From NCBI GenBank assembly GCA_014529385.2, contig CM043950.1:153504445-153568444 (forward strand): a stretch of 64,000 nt of DNA. Direction: 5' to 3'. The translations under genes and the position numbers were made by a program. The number at the start of each line of letters is the position of its first letter. The stretch's first letter is position 1. The notes beneath the pieces are model-generated. The model was not told the origin of the DNA and searched no databases. It saw only the letters and a list, made by a program, of their open reading frames with translations. Positions 24,570 through 35,409 of this stretch are shown here, in pieces. The stretch comes from Adiantum capillus-veneris (Eukaryota; Streptophyta; Polypodiopsida; Polypodiales; Pteridaceae).

Positions 24570-24804
24570 TTGGATGATGAAGATGAAGTCGAGACCACTC
24601 ACCAGAGTTATTACTCAAAGAGTCATTGGGAAAGAGCAACTATTGAGACCCTAGTAAAAGTGGGAGATGTAGAAGATCCATACATTGTGTTGATAGATCA
24701 TGGGTCAGAAACTAACCTCATGTCAAAAAGTCTTTATCAAAATGGAAAATGGTCGATTGATATAAATCATGAATCACTACAAGAGGTCACTCAAATTCCT
24801 GCGC
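24570..24804 (+). pseudogene. Retropepsin N-terminal half (interrupted)
   Basis: The frame reads VGDVEDPYIVLIDHGSETNLMSKSLY; the aspartic protease active site D-S/T-G is altered to D-H-G. It stops being protease-like at about 24795, where the CACTA transposon begins, and the matching C-terminal half appears at 30095. Confidence 0.75.
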
Positions 24805-25479
24805 CACATTACCGGCGTCACTGGCGGGCGTCGGTATATGTAGGTGTGTATGGAGGGAGCTAATGTTTTTAAAATTTTTGATTTTCAAATTTTTGACGCA
24901 TGTTCTAGTGCCTATTACGACGTCAACGCGCATGCACTTTTCGATGCCGACTCCGGCGCGCTTTTCGACGCCTATACTGATTTTTGTATCGATGATACCT
25001 GCAAAAAAAAAAAAGAAACCGCCGGCTTTCTCTACGCATTTCTCTTCTTCTTGCGCCTTTTCTCAAGCTCTCTCCTTCCTCACCTCTAACAGATCTGGTG
25101 CGAAACAAGCATTCGGAAGTGCTAATCTTGCTTGTGGGTTAGCCCATAATACTAAGGTGAGATTGTTTTCATGTTTACTTGTAGATTTAGGGTTTAGGGT
25201 TTAACTTTGTGTTTGTGTGTGCGTTTTTGCAGGTTCCAAGACATTCACAACTTCTTTTATTGCTCAAATAGGACGAATGTGAGTGCTCGAACCTCTAAAT
25301 GCATTTTACATTTATTTAAATCAATTTGTATATTAATAAAAGAAAATTTCATGCTTTAAACTTTGAATGCTTTAAAAGAAATTATGGTTTGTGATGTGAA
25401 ATTTCATTTTGAATTATGAAAAATTATTGGTTTGGTTTATGAAAAAATCTTGTTTTGAAGAAATTTTGTTTATGTTTTA

Positions 25480-25770
25480 GGTTAAGTTTAATTTAGGTTA
25501 GGTTATCATATACGTTAGTTTAGGTTAAGTTAAGCTATGCTAGGTCACGTTATATGGTAGGTTAGATTAGGTTACGTTATCTTATACGTTAGGTTAGGTT
25601 AAGTTAAGCTACGTTAGGTTAAGCTACGCTAGGTTAGGTTCGGTTAGGTTAGGTTAGGTTAAGCTACGTCAGGTTAGGTTAGGTTAGGTTAGGTTATCTT
25701 ATACGTTACCTTAGGTTAAGTTAAGCTACGTTAGGTTAGGCTACATTAGGTTAGGTTAGTTTAAGCTACG
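25480..25770. repeat. AGGTTA-rich degenerate array
   Basis: Many GGTTA/AGGTT units interspersed with AAGCTACG and TATCTTATACGTTA segments. The unit resembles but is not the plant telomere repeat TTTAGGG. Confidence 0.9.
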
Positions 25771-25772
25771 CT

Positions 25773-26330
25773 CGGCAATACGGCAAGCCATAGAACTTAC
25801 CTATAGCGCATATTAAAAACAACACTATGGCTTGACGTATTGCCAAACAGCTCGCCTTTGTGTTTGCCATATGTCTGCAAGCACTTCACAAATCCTAAAA
25901 TAGCTAAGCAGCCCTAGAAACAACACAATGGCAAGCATTTTAGCAATACGGCAAGCCATAGATCTTGCTTACAATGCATATGCATTGTGGGCAAGCTTTA
26001 TGGTTTGCCGTATTGCCAAACGGCTCTCCATTGTGTTGTCTATATGTTTACGAGTGATTTTCAAGCGCTAAAATTGCCTCGTGTCCCTAAAAACAACACA
26101 ATGGAAAGTTGTTGACAATACGGCAAGCCATAAAGCTTGCCCACAAGGCATATGCAATGAGGACAAGCTCTATGGCTTGCCGTATTGCCAACAACTTTCT
26201 ATTGTGTTGTTTTTATGTTCGCAAGCGGTTTTCAAGCCCGAAAATAGCTAAGCATCCCTAAAAACAACACAATGGCAAGCTGTTTGGCAATACGACAAGC
26301 CATAGATTTTTCCCACAATGCATATGCATT
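25773..26330. repeat. Tandem array of ~171 bp units, each a long hairpin
   Basis: The core GCAATACGGCAAGCCATA occurs at 25775, 25943, 26116 and, with one change, 26287: a period of 170-173 bp. Each unit carries the inverse TATGGYTTGCCGTATTGCC downstream, and units 2 and 3 are further enclosed by ACAACACAATGG and CCATTGTGTTGT or close variants. They therefore fold into hairpins of about 120 bp (25920-26039, 26092-26212). The last unit is cut where the transposase exon begins. The array has no coding capacity. Confidence 0.9.
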
Positions 26331-27750
26331 TTATATTTTAATTTTGTGATGTTTCAAGCTTGAGTTACTCGGGCAATCATGCATGTCCAAAATGTGGTCC
26401 TCGACTTGGCTTCTGCCGCTCTGAGTATTTGAGCAAGACAGTTTACGAGGAGCATGGTAGATTTTTGCATGGACCAAACATATGAAAACATGACATGCAT
26501 CCACTAAAAGCGAGCGATTGGAAAAACATGTGGCTGGAGAGGGAAGACTGAATGCCACCTGGAATGAAAAGACTTTCTATTTTCCATGAACTCCCCCGTA
26601 CTGGAGTGACCTGCTGATTAATCATTTGCTCGACCCAATGCACATCTTCAAGAATGTGGGGGAGATCATTCGGAAAACCATCACTGGAAAAAGGGAGAGC
26701 AAGGCCCAAAGAGATGACCTGCAGGCTGTGGGTCGAATGCCAGAGATGTGGCCTCGACTTAAACCCAATGGAAAGTTTGCTATACCAAAAGGTCCATGGG
26801 TTCTGAGTCATGTAGAAGAGCAACAAGTGAAGAAGACTATATCTTCATTCAAGACTCCCACAAGGTGTATGCAAAGTTTGAAAACGGCTTTTACAAGCGA
26901 TGACAATCTCAGTGGTCTTAAGTCCCATGATTGGCACAAATTTTTACAGTTCACCTTACCAATTGCCATAAAGGGTTGTTTGACAGATGACATTAGAAGA
27001 ACAATCTACAAAATCAGTGAGTTGGTACGCTGGATCAGTTCAAAAGAGATAAGAGAAGATAGCTTGATGCAGCATGCTTAAATGCTATTGAAGCAGTGTG
27101 CATGGTGGAGAAGTACTTTCCAACAAACATTCTTACCATCCAAATGCTTGTACTTGTGCATGTGGTTCATGAAGTTGCAGTTGCTGGGGTGGTCCATAGC
27201 AGGTCGATGTTCTTCTTGGAGAGAATTATGTGAAGACTTTAAAGGGGTTTGTTCGTCAAGGGGCTCGCCCCAAGGGTAGCATGGCCGAAGGATGGCTTGT
27301 ACAAGAGTCTCTTGTCCTCATCAATGAATTTTTTGTCTCAATTGATCCAGAGTGCCCCGAATGTGGACTACTAAGGTCAACGTCAAGGTGACAGGGGACG
27401 AGCCACAGAGACAAGGCATTGTTAGGAAGATGGACATCACAATGCGAGAAAGGTTATGAGATTTTTCCTTCTCAACTCAGACATCATACAAAAGTGGCTA
27501 GAGAGGTACGAAGGGAAAAACCAACAACGCTTGACAGATCTCCTTCAATTCAAGCGCAACCGTGCCACTAGAAACCTTCCTTTTCTAGATCATCTTCAAA
27601 AATTGCCTGACTTTCCAACTAGACGGTGGTTGGATGCGACAATCTCAGAGGCAAAGAGGAATGGAGTGTTGTTTACTGAAGAGGAAGAGGAGATGTCAAA
27701 GGGTTGCAATTGGCATGCATATTTCACAACTTCCTTTTCGAGCTCCACAT
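26331..27750 (+). pseudogene. CACTA transposase, TNP2-like, N-terminally truncated
   Basis: Sequence starting near 26345 reads YSGNHACPKCGPRLGFCR, the zinc-binding region of TNP2-type transposases. The clear open part (26626-27081) reads LLDPMHIFKNVGEIIRKTI, then GLKSHDWHKFLQFTLP, a hallmark of the CACTA transposase C-terminal part. In another frame follows FPTNILTIQMLVLVHVVHEV and RSMFFLERIMKTLKGFVRQG, then RPKGSMAEGWL (to ~27330). A more diverged tail continues to ~27750. The protein would cut and join the transposon ends. The catalytic N-terminal half is missing, its place taken by the hairpin array, and frameshifts break the remainder. Confidence 0.85.
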
Positions 27751-28159
27751 GATCACATTGCTTTAATAACTTTTAGTCTATTTCAATTTTGTGGCTGCAG
27801 TATCACAAATATGGAGCTTTGTGGTGGATGTCAACAGTGAGCAATTTTCTGAACCTAGAGATGAGGTGTCAAATACTGAAGCTGATACAAAGAGCGATGA
27901 AGAAGTAGAGTTCAATGACAAAGATGCAGAAGTACAGATTGAGATAGACATCTTTGGTGCATCAGATCTCATAGAGGATGGGAGATTAACTAATGATTTT
28001 TGCTAGGAACTCTTTTGTAAAACTCTTTTTTTTAGTCTACAAAACACTTTAGATTTATTTATTTGTGTAGCAGCTTCGTTGATTTGTTATTTTGTATTGA
28101 TTAAGCATTTCTTCTGTAAACTAACGTATTTTGTTTATGTTATTTGTGTATGATTAGCC

Positions 28160-29265
28160 ATGGCCGATGATGATGAGCCATACTCTCCTAGTTTTAGTTT
28201 TCCTGTCACTCCGACCGGCATGTCACCCGAGCAGTGGACTCATTTTGGTCTTAGTTCACACCAGAGCAGATCGCGATGGCATGCACAACACCTTTGGGCA
28301 GCAGGTCCCTCTAGACCTACTATGGCCGACCCTATGCCCGGGACTATGCGGTCCCTACACCGAGCGGCCCCACACCTCAGCTTAGTGTGTCTCCTATGCC
28401 TAGGACTCATGTGCCTCCTACACCGACGAGTGGTTCATCCTCGAGACAAGGTAGGCGTCGTTCTAGAGGTGGTGGTTGTTGTGGTAGCGGTTCTATTGAT
28501 GTGTCCACACCACCAAGAGAGCATCCACCACTCTCTTCAGAAGATAGTTCACCAATTGGCACACCACATACACCTTGGGGATCACACGAGCATGATCCTA
28601 GCAAGGTCTATAAGAGCAGCGATGGGGCTGATGTGGCAGATAGGGTCGGAAAGGTCATGCAACAGAGGATTCGATAGCTCTGTATGATTCTGTTTGGTCA
28701 CCCTGTGATGGAGATTTGGGATAACCTCGATGTTAAAAGAAAGAATTACATCGTCGAGGCCATTCACAGAGAGTACAGGCCAGCAGAGGGGTACGATCCA
28801 ATCTCCACCCTCTAGATTTTGAGCGTGGCGAATTCCACAATGTCACACCTTCGGTTAGAGGTGAGAGACAGGTACAATGACGGAAATCCCAAGCCGTCAT
28901 GGTTGGACACAGAGGAGTGGGCAGGGATTACACGAGAGACACAAGACAATCCTCAGAGATTTCAGCGGTAGAGAGATGCAGCCAGAGCACGTTTGGAGTC
29001 TGTTGAGCGTCACATCTTGGGAGTGGAGGCTACGATACGCTTTGATATGAGTTTGTAAGTATTATATGTATGCTTTAAATTATGAAAAATATATATGTTA
29101 TTTGAAGATTTATCTAATGATTAAACCATAATTTTGCAGGAAGTTGCCGTGAAGCGTCTTCCGACACGCTGAGAGGAGAAGTATGGGTACAAGCATAGAC
29201 TTGTGGCTCTTTTGACCCAGCTGCAGGAGGAGGGAGAGGACGTCGACTGGGAGCCATTACCATGA
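28160..29265 (+). pseudogene. Second ORF of the CACTA element (TNPA/Ptta-like, tentative)
   Basis: It starts at ATG 28160 (MADDDEPYSPSFSFPVTPTG). A low-complexity Pro/Ser/Gly-rich region follows in shifting frames, then a more conserved block (about 28690-29055) reading KRKNYIVEAIHREYRP and PSWLDTEEWAGITRE. An apparent intron (donor GTAAGT near 29055, acceptor TTTTGCAG near 29139) leads to a short last exon with EEKYGYKHRLVALLTQLQEE. The position after the transposase and the W-containing helical block fit the second protein of En/Spm elements, which binds subterminal repeats. Frameshifts and stops make it non-functional. The family assignment is an inference. Confidence 0.5.
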
Positions 29266-29421
29266 GAGTCTTCTCACTCAGTGATTGTTTGCATATGTAC
29301 AGTTTTGTAGTGCTTATGTTTATGGTTTATGGTTATGTTTATGGTATGGCACAGATGTTATGGTTAAGTTTTGGCAGTCAAGTTAAGGTTATGGTTTTGC
29401 TATGATGGTATGGCAATCATG

Positions 29422-29499
29422 TGATGGTTATGGTTATGGTTATGGTTATGGTTATGGTTATGGTTATGGTTATGGTTATGGTTATGGTTATGGTTATGG
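29422..29499. repeat. (GGTTAT)n microsatellite, 13 units
   Basis: A hexanucleotide run ATGGTT repeated about 13 times, surrounded by degenerate GGTTATGG sequence (29300-29590), in the 3' part of the CACTA element. Confidence 0.95.
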
Positions 29500-30094
29500 T
29501 TGTGCAATAATGGTATGGCTATTATGGTTATGGTATGACAAGCAAGTTATGGTAATGGTTATGGTATGGCAAATAGGTTATGTTTAGGGTATTGCAGTTT
29601 TTGACTCATGTTTTAATTATGGTTATAAAATATTTATGCCATTATGCCATGATCAAGCTTTTGATTTTGTGGTTATGTTTTTCTTACAGTTTTGCTAATT
29701 GCGTTACACTCGCTCTTTAGCGTCAGCTTGTAGGTGGAGTGCGGTTGCTTGTGCACTCTTCCTTTGGACAGAGAGGGTTGTTTTCTTTTGCTGCAGTACA
29801 TGCAGCATCAATTCCCAACCCTCTCTGCCCAAAAAAGTTTTGCAAGTTTGGTCATCGGTACAGAGTACGGTATAAACGTTGAGAATATGCTCCAGTATTA
29901 CTGGTGGTTATTTCATTGCGTATTTCGATGCTCATTTCATGGTTTATTTTGAAACTTAATATACAGGTGCGTATATCGACGTCACGATAACGGTGTCTCT
30001 TCCAAGGCCTATTTAGTGCTTTTTAGTTTTAAAATCAACTTCTTTTCATCGGTATTTGCATCGATTTCTACACGCCGTGTTGTAGTGAATAGAT

Positions 30095-30295
30095 TATTTG
30101 TGCAGTAAAAAACTCATCAAGGGAGCTGTACGGAGCTTGTCCAAATGTAAAGGTGACTATAGGGGATGTGAAAGATGACCAGAATTTCTTTGTACATGAG
30201 ATGTCTACATATCCTCTTATCCTTGGACAGCCATACATCACTCCTACTCGTATGGAAACCAAGGTGATGGACGATGAGTTAGCTTATGCTAGGAT
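30095..30295 (+). pseudogene. Retropepsin C-terminal half (resumed)
   Basis: The frame reads GACPNVKVTIGDVKDDQNFF and then STYPLILGQPYITPTRMETK, containing the I-L-G-x-P-(Y/W)-I motif that closes plant gypsy proteases. It continues the gene interrupted at 24804 and runs in frame into the right-hand LTR. Confidence 0.8.
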
Positions 30296-30303
30296 TTCCA
30301 TCG

Positions 30304-30757
30304 TTGCTCAAGTTGAAAAGGAGCTTATAGAGCCAAGCATGAGCTCATTTGGGCATATAAGTAAGGAGATACATCCATTATAATCTAGGGTGCTAATGTA
30401 GTTCCATGTTGCTTCTACTACGTGTTCGAGGTTGTGAGGCTTCCAATTAGGGTTTTCCCTCCTCAAATAACTACTTGGGCTTCTCCAATGAAGTTCTGAA
30501 GCCTCCATGAAATGCTCACAAGATAAAGAATCAAAGCGTCAATTTAGAGTTTTTAACAGGTTGAAAGAGCATTGCATCTGTGCAATTGGGAGCGAGGGTT
30601 CACCTAATCTTCACACACACAAGCTTACATGGCTGGAGTTTTGTTCTTTTTGAGTGTGTTTTTAGCTTCAAATCATCTACGACTTGCTTGATTTTGCTAC
30701 AAATCCTCATAGTCAAAGGCTCGGTGCTTTCCTAGCCGCACTGTGCCCTTCTTGACA
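30304..30757 (+). repeat. 3' LTR of the gag-protease element
   Basis: It pairs with 22239-22727 and ends CTTCTTGACA, the same position as the 5' LTR's CTTCTTGTCACA. Confidence 0.8.
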
Positions 30758-30989
30758 TTGTGGGCCTTGAATCATCAATCTCTCTCTTCTGTCTCCCCCT
30801 CATCCGAAGTAGAAGGTGGGAGAGGGTCAAAGATGGTCTTCATTTCATTAGTGGCAAAGTGGTTCTCATTCGAGGTGTTACGGGAATTACAAACTAAAGT
30901 TTTGGTTGGTAGATTGATGGGATATAGATGACCTATAGAAGAGAAGTTCAAAGTGAGTTATATGGTTTAAGTATATGAGTACCCTACCT

Positions 30990-32330
30990 TTGGTACTCAA
31001 CCTCGTGCATACTCCTCTTTGTCGGTGATGTCTTCTACGTGTGCTTTTGCTTTGTTCATTCTCTCATGAATCCACTCGGCACTAATGAGATCTGGGAAAC
31101 ATGCAAGGTGTCAAGGCACTAGGGGTACCCTCTTGCCTCCATGTGCTTGCTTCCATGCTTCCCTCTGCTTCAAATGCCTTGCTTTTGTCATTGTCCACAA
31201 GTCACCCACTTGGTCGTAATCTTTGCATTGAGGATACAAAAGTTATTGACCACTCACGATAGACCCATACCCATGTTGAATAATTTTCCCTTTCCACTTG
31301 GCAAGTGTGAATTCATCCTTGCATCCCCTTCATCTGATCACATGCAAGGCATTGAGGAATCAACTTGTGTCAAATACTTTGAAATATAAGTAAATGCCTC
31401 TTGCACGATCCACCCTTCGGCCATACATGCCTCTCGTTGGGACTGTAGCCGCACAAAATCTTTGAGGGTCTTTAAAAAACTCTCTAAAAAGAATATCCAT
31501 CATGCATGCACTACTCCATGTATAGCGATCTCCTCAACCACGTAAACCAAGAGGTGGATTTGGCTAAGAGGAACTGATCGAGGAAATGTATAATTACGCA
31601 CACAATTTTCACTGCAAGTGTTTGAGGAGTAGGAATGGCATCTATTTCAATTTCCTTGGAGCTTACAAATCTATAAGAAAACACACAAGAGTACACTAAG
31701 TATTAGTTTAGAGAGAGGTGTACAAACTACAATGTCAAAATAGTAACGAGAAAGTGAGAGAAAGTCATACATACAAATCAATGTCTAGAGAAAATGAGGA
31801 AGAGGGAGAGTATAGAGAGAAAGAGTGAGGAAAGTGTTACCTGTAGCATCTTGTGCCAATCATGGGACTTCAACCCATACAATTAAGCGCTTCCACCTTG
31901 CACAAGATAACCTATCCAAACGACCATCATGCAGTGTGGCCCGATGTGGATAATCCTGCACATATATCACATTGTTAGAAAGAAGCCTCAAACTACAAAT
32001 GGTAACTAGAGACGAGAATAAAAATAACATACCAAAAATATCTCTAAGCCCAGGATAGTCGTGTATAGTTTACATAAGGATTTCTCTCACAATGACTTCT
32101 CTCCTCTCCTTTGGAAGTGAGACATCTATAACGGAGATGCCTCTCTATAACTCCTCCAACTCTTCAATGAGGGGCTCGAGGGACTCGAACACAAACCAAC
32201 GGGGGACCTCCTCAAGCAAGGGGTGGGCAACGCTCTCATCTACTCGAGCGATTTTTTGAAGACGCCAAAGTCTTTCATTCTCCATGTGTTCCAAAGCAAT
32301 GCGCCTCAGAAGGACAATCCTTCCACACTA
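30990..32330 (-). pseudogene. Decayed multi-exon coding-like region, family unknown
   Basis: On the - strand, translation from ~32330 to 32033 gives a coherent stretch (LLRRIALEHMENERLWRLQ, PLLEEVPRWFVFESLEPL). It ends at a GTATGTT splice donor (32032-32026). A GTGCAG acceptor at about 31956 leads to RLDRLSCARWKRLIVWVEVP, and a GTAACA donor follows at 31840. A TTATAG acceptor at 31671 opens SSKEIEIDAIPTPQTL. Further down (31390-31020) come KWKGKIIQHGYGSI and LISAEWIHERMNKAKAHVED. Isolated stops and an out-of-phase junction show decay. I do not recognise the family; it could be a host gene copy or an unfamiliar transposon gene. Confidence 0.35.
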
Positions 32331-32813
32331 TCTCGCATGGGCATGCTCAAACGGGATCGACTGCTTAGGTGATTTGGACCGTCAGATGTACATTGATAAA
32401 TTCGGAGCATTTGATAAATTCGAGTCAATCCGCACCCCATGTCTTGAATCCCCAACCTCCCCACTAGGGGATTCGAGTATGTCATATTCTAAATGTGGGT
32501 CGATTAATAAATTCGGAGCAAATTTGTAAATTTGAACAAACCATTAAATTCGGAGCAACGTCAAATCTGACGATCCATGACTAATGCGCTCCGCATTTTC
32601 CTCATCCACCATTGATCCCATTTGAACATGCCCATTGATCCCATTTGAGCATGCCCTTGTGATATAGTGATGAGAGGGGAATAAAGTCCCAAAAAGATAG
32701 AGCCGAAGAGACGTAGGGAGAAGGGAAGAGAGAGCTGTGGTGTGCGCCGCTTCCTCATTTAAAAACGGTGCAACAGCGACCACCTTTTGCATGAGGGTGA
32801 AAATAACAAGAAT
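32331..32813. other. Unannotated stretch with short dispersed motifs
   Basis: It contains three copies of AAATTCGGAGCA (32399, 32511, 32549) and two of CATTGATCCCATTTGA (32610-32650). No gene is supported; the - strand open frames have biased composition. Confidence 0.5.
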
Positions 32814-34017
32814 AAAAAAAATAAGAGCAGAGGGAGAGAGGGCTGACGCACGCAGACGACCAGTACCAGTCGCATGGTGAGTGGGGATGGGGGTTGGTTG
32901 CATGGTAGTGAACAAAAAGGCGCGGGCGCCGCTGGTGTGAGTGGTAATGCTTTGACGGCTCAAAACTTGCATGGCCCCTCTTGTCGATCGAAAGGCGACG
33001 ACGCTCAGCTGGTGTTGCAGGGGAATTTCGGCGAAGCAGGTCAATCCGGTTGCCGGTTTGTCGGCAACGCTCAGCTGGTGTTGTTGACAACACCGTCGGT
33101 GTTTTCGACCGTCTGCTTCCCCTCTTCCACGTCGACCCAGTTAGCACTTCTCAATGCTCATGCTACTCAAGATATAAAGTGCATGCAGGAGTTGAGGCCT
33201 GCGGTCATCCAGGTAATGCTTGCTGGCGCCCATGGAGGCGATAACGGGCACCAGTTGGATTAACGTGATCTTATTGAGTAGATGGCATACTTTGGCACGC
33301 ACAGTGTAAGGTGCACTGCCTATGGTCTCGTCCTGGCCATGCGGCATCCGTCTCTCCGATGGACAATATTATTGTAAGCCTACAACTCGAGCTCTTGCGT
33401 AACGGTCGGGGTGATGGCCATTGAGCAGGATTGTCAGTCATAATCACCCTGTATCCATGCTTACATATTATCGACACCTCTCTATTCGTACACAAGAAAC
33501 ATAATCTCTCACTTCTATAATGCTATAAGAAGTGAGTCCATATAACTCATTTCTTTTATAATACATTCAAAGCACTTTCTCTCATTTATGTAATTATTGG
33601 GATTGGACTTGGCCTGTCTTATTTAAGGTCTTGCTATTAAGGACTCAAGCTCTTTTCATATGAACATGTCATCGTTTGGATATATAAAAGCATACAGATC
33701 CTAACATAAAAGTACAAACACTACGCGCAAACACCAATCACTCAGTCTTTGTTTTCTTTTGAGGCCTACTCTCTCATGTCTCTTAGCTAGCTCTTCACCT
33801 TTCTATGATGCTCAAAACCACAAAGCTTTCTTCAAAACCTCACAATTCAGATGATAAGAAACCATTACTAATAATACTAGCATCCTTTTACCATACATCT
33901 ACACATGCACTCCTCTAACAAAGCTATAGACTCTACAGCATGTGAAAGAGGCTTATTACAAACAATCTTTTAGTAGAAAATTAATAAGAAATTAACTAAT
34001 AAAAAGCTTGTCAAGAG
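32814..34017 (+). repeat. Dispersed repeat, copy B, with ~320 bp extra sequence
   Basis: It aligns with 12497-13373 on both sides of an extra block at ~32930-33252. The extra block is GC-rich, contains two copies of GCTCAGCTGGTGTTG, and has no counterpart in copy A. The TATA box is at 33678, and the ATGATGCTCAAAACC start follows at ~33806. In this copy the short ORF ends early after a frame change. Confidence 0.7.
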
Positions 34018-34760
34018 CCAACACATGTTTGTGAATTCTTGATTTATTTTAAGCCATTCTAATAATTGTGATGTATTACGGGCTCAATGAGAGTTTTAAG
34101 CTGTAAAAAATATTTTAGTTAACATTCCTATGCTACATATACAGGTAGTGTGGAGCTCTAAAGGCTTTGGGTGCTAAGACATTGCACATTTTAACCTTAG
34201 GTATATAAAGCAATGTGAATAAAATTAGAGTTCTCAAGTTCATTTGTTGAGAGCACCTCTAGTGAGAGCTCATGTGGTGTGTGACTATGGAGTTCTTGAG
34301 CTTATCCTTGTTCATGTGACTTAACTAACACTAACCAATGCTCTTAATTCTCTTCACTATGCCTCTCTCTCTCTCTTTTGATTATCTTTGATGCCTTGAT
34401 TAATTAGACTTATAATAATTAATGATTAATCTCTCTCTAATTTTATGTGATTGTTCTCTTTTTACTATCTTTGGTGTCTAATTAATTAGATCTTTATTAA
34501 CTAGTGAGTAATCACTCTCTAATCTTGTGTGATTGCCCTCTATTGTTTGTGTGTGAATGTACGTTTAATTGAAACGTGTATGTTTGATAGATCTATGTGT
34601 CTACGCTTGTGATTAGTGTGTTGCATGATAGAATTAGTGATTATGCATCATTGGAATTGTTAATGATGTTTTGCATCATTGGGATTGTTAGTGTGTGTAA
34701 TTCATTTAGGAGGTGAGAAGTGGATGTGGAGATTGACGATCGTGTGTCATAGTGCCTCCA
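34018..34760 (+). repeat. Partial LTR of the element-1 family
   Basis: It aligns with ~2965-3620: GATTTATTT(T/C)AAGCCATT, GGTATATAAAGCA, TCATTTGTTGAGA and GATTAGTGTGTTGCATGATAG. The first ~120 bp of the LTR are missing, since the dispersed repeat ends there instead. Confidence 0.75.
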
Positions 34761-35405
34761 TAAGCCGCGAAGTTCGGCAAGTAGCCCTCTGCGTTGACTT
34801 GTGTGTGGAAGTCATAGCCATTGAACTTCTCATACTTCCCTTGTAAGCAATAAGAAAATGGTGAGTGAGGAGAGGTCTTATCGCAATCTTGATTGTGTGT
34901 CTAGCTCCATTACCATGTCTAGCTCCTTCACAACACATACACTTCGAGGTCATCTCCATTCAGAGTCAATTAGGTTTTATGATAATCAAAATCCTCAATC
35001 AAACTAAGAATTGCCATAAGTCATTGAAAAGATATAATTTCAGAACCTGCTAAGTTCTCCTCTATGATGATTTCCAACAAAATAAGATACTTGCAATGCT
35101 CCCATCGAGGGTAGTATGTAGCTCTCGATGGACAGCGAAGCTGACTTCTACAAGATTGGGGACTGGAAAAGCATGCACTTCCTCAAAAACTTCTATACTT
35201 GAGAGATATCGGATAGAAAAGATCCAATCCCCAAAGACTTTACACGAGGCACACAAGCTTACTACTATGGCTTCTTCTATTGGAACCGAGAAAGAGATTT
35301 GGGTAAAGAGAAACCTCAAGCTAAACAAGAAACAAAAATATTAGGACAGGTGGCCTCTCGAGAAAGTGCTCTCCCCATTTTACTTCACAAAGAAACTTTG
35401 AACCT
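34761..35405. other. Unannotated stretch
   Basis: Open frames of 80-90 residues occur on both strands at 35062-35344 without recognisable motifs. No promoter or RNA gene was seen. Confidence 0.4.
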
Positions 35406-35409
35406 AAGG

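Larger units (their letters stand above)
24805..30087 (+). mobile_element. CACTA (En/Spm-type) DNA transposon inserted in the retropepsin
   Basis: The right end reads GTGTTGTAGTG, the complement of CACTACAACACGGCG. The left end CACATTACCGGCG is a diverged version. Inside are an AGGTTA-rich tract, a tandem hairpin array (25773-26330), a TNP2-type transposase (26331-27750) and a second ORF (28160-29265). The two halves of one protease gene lie directly on either side, which proves a secondary insertion. The flanking 3-mers (CGC and AAT) do not match, so the 3 bp duplication expected for CACTA elements has decayed or the left end is off by a few bases. Confidence 0.82.
22239..30757 (+). mobile_element. 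Gag-protease-only retroelement (TR-GAG-like), split by a CACTA transposon
   Basis: Direct repeats at 22239-22727 and 30304-30757 bound a + strand gag (22772-24555) and aspartic protease (24570-24804, resumed at 30095-30295). The protease runs straight into the right repeat. Reverse transcriptase, RNase H and integrase are absent. About 5.3 kb of CACTA transposon interrupts the protease. Exact outer LTR ends and a target duplication could not be fixed by eye. Confidence 0.7.

Noticed and set aside
24923-25204. Small ORFs on both strands in the CACTA left end
   Set aside because: Low-complexity Ser/Phe/Arg composition and no conserved motif; this is the subterminal region of the transposon.
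25480-25770. Interstitial telomere
   Set aside because: The unit is AGGTTA-like, not the TTTAGGG expected of plant telomeres, and is interrupted by unrelated segments.
25773-26330. CRISPR-like array (regular repeats and spacers)
   Set aside because: The spacing is regular, but the units are long hairpins with similar 'spacers', inside a plant transposon; no cas genes.
31841-31955. tRNA gene suggested by GGGTTGAAGTCCC-like sequence on the - strand
   Set aside because: No acceptor stem, D-arm or anticodon arm could be built around it; it fits better as an exon of the decayed coding region.
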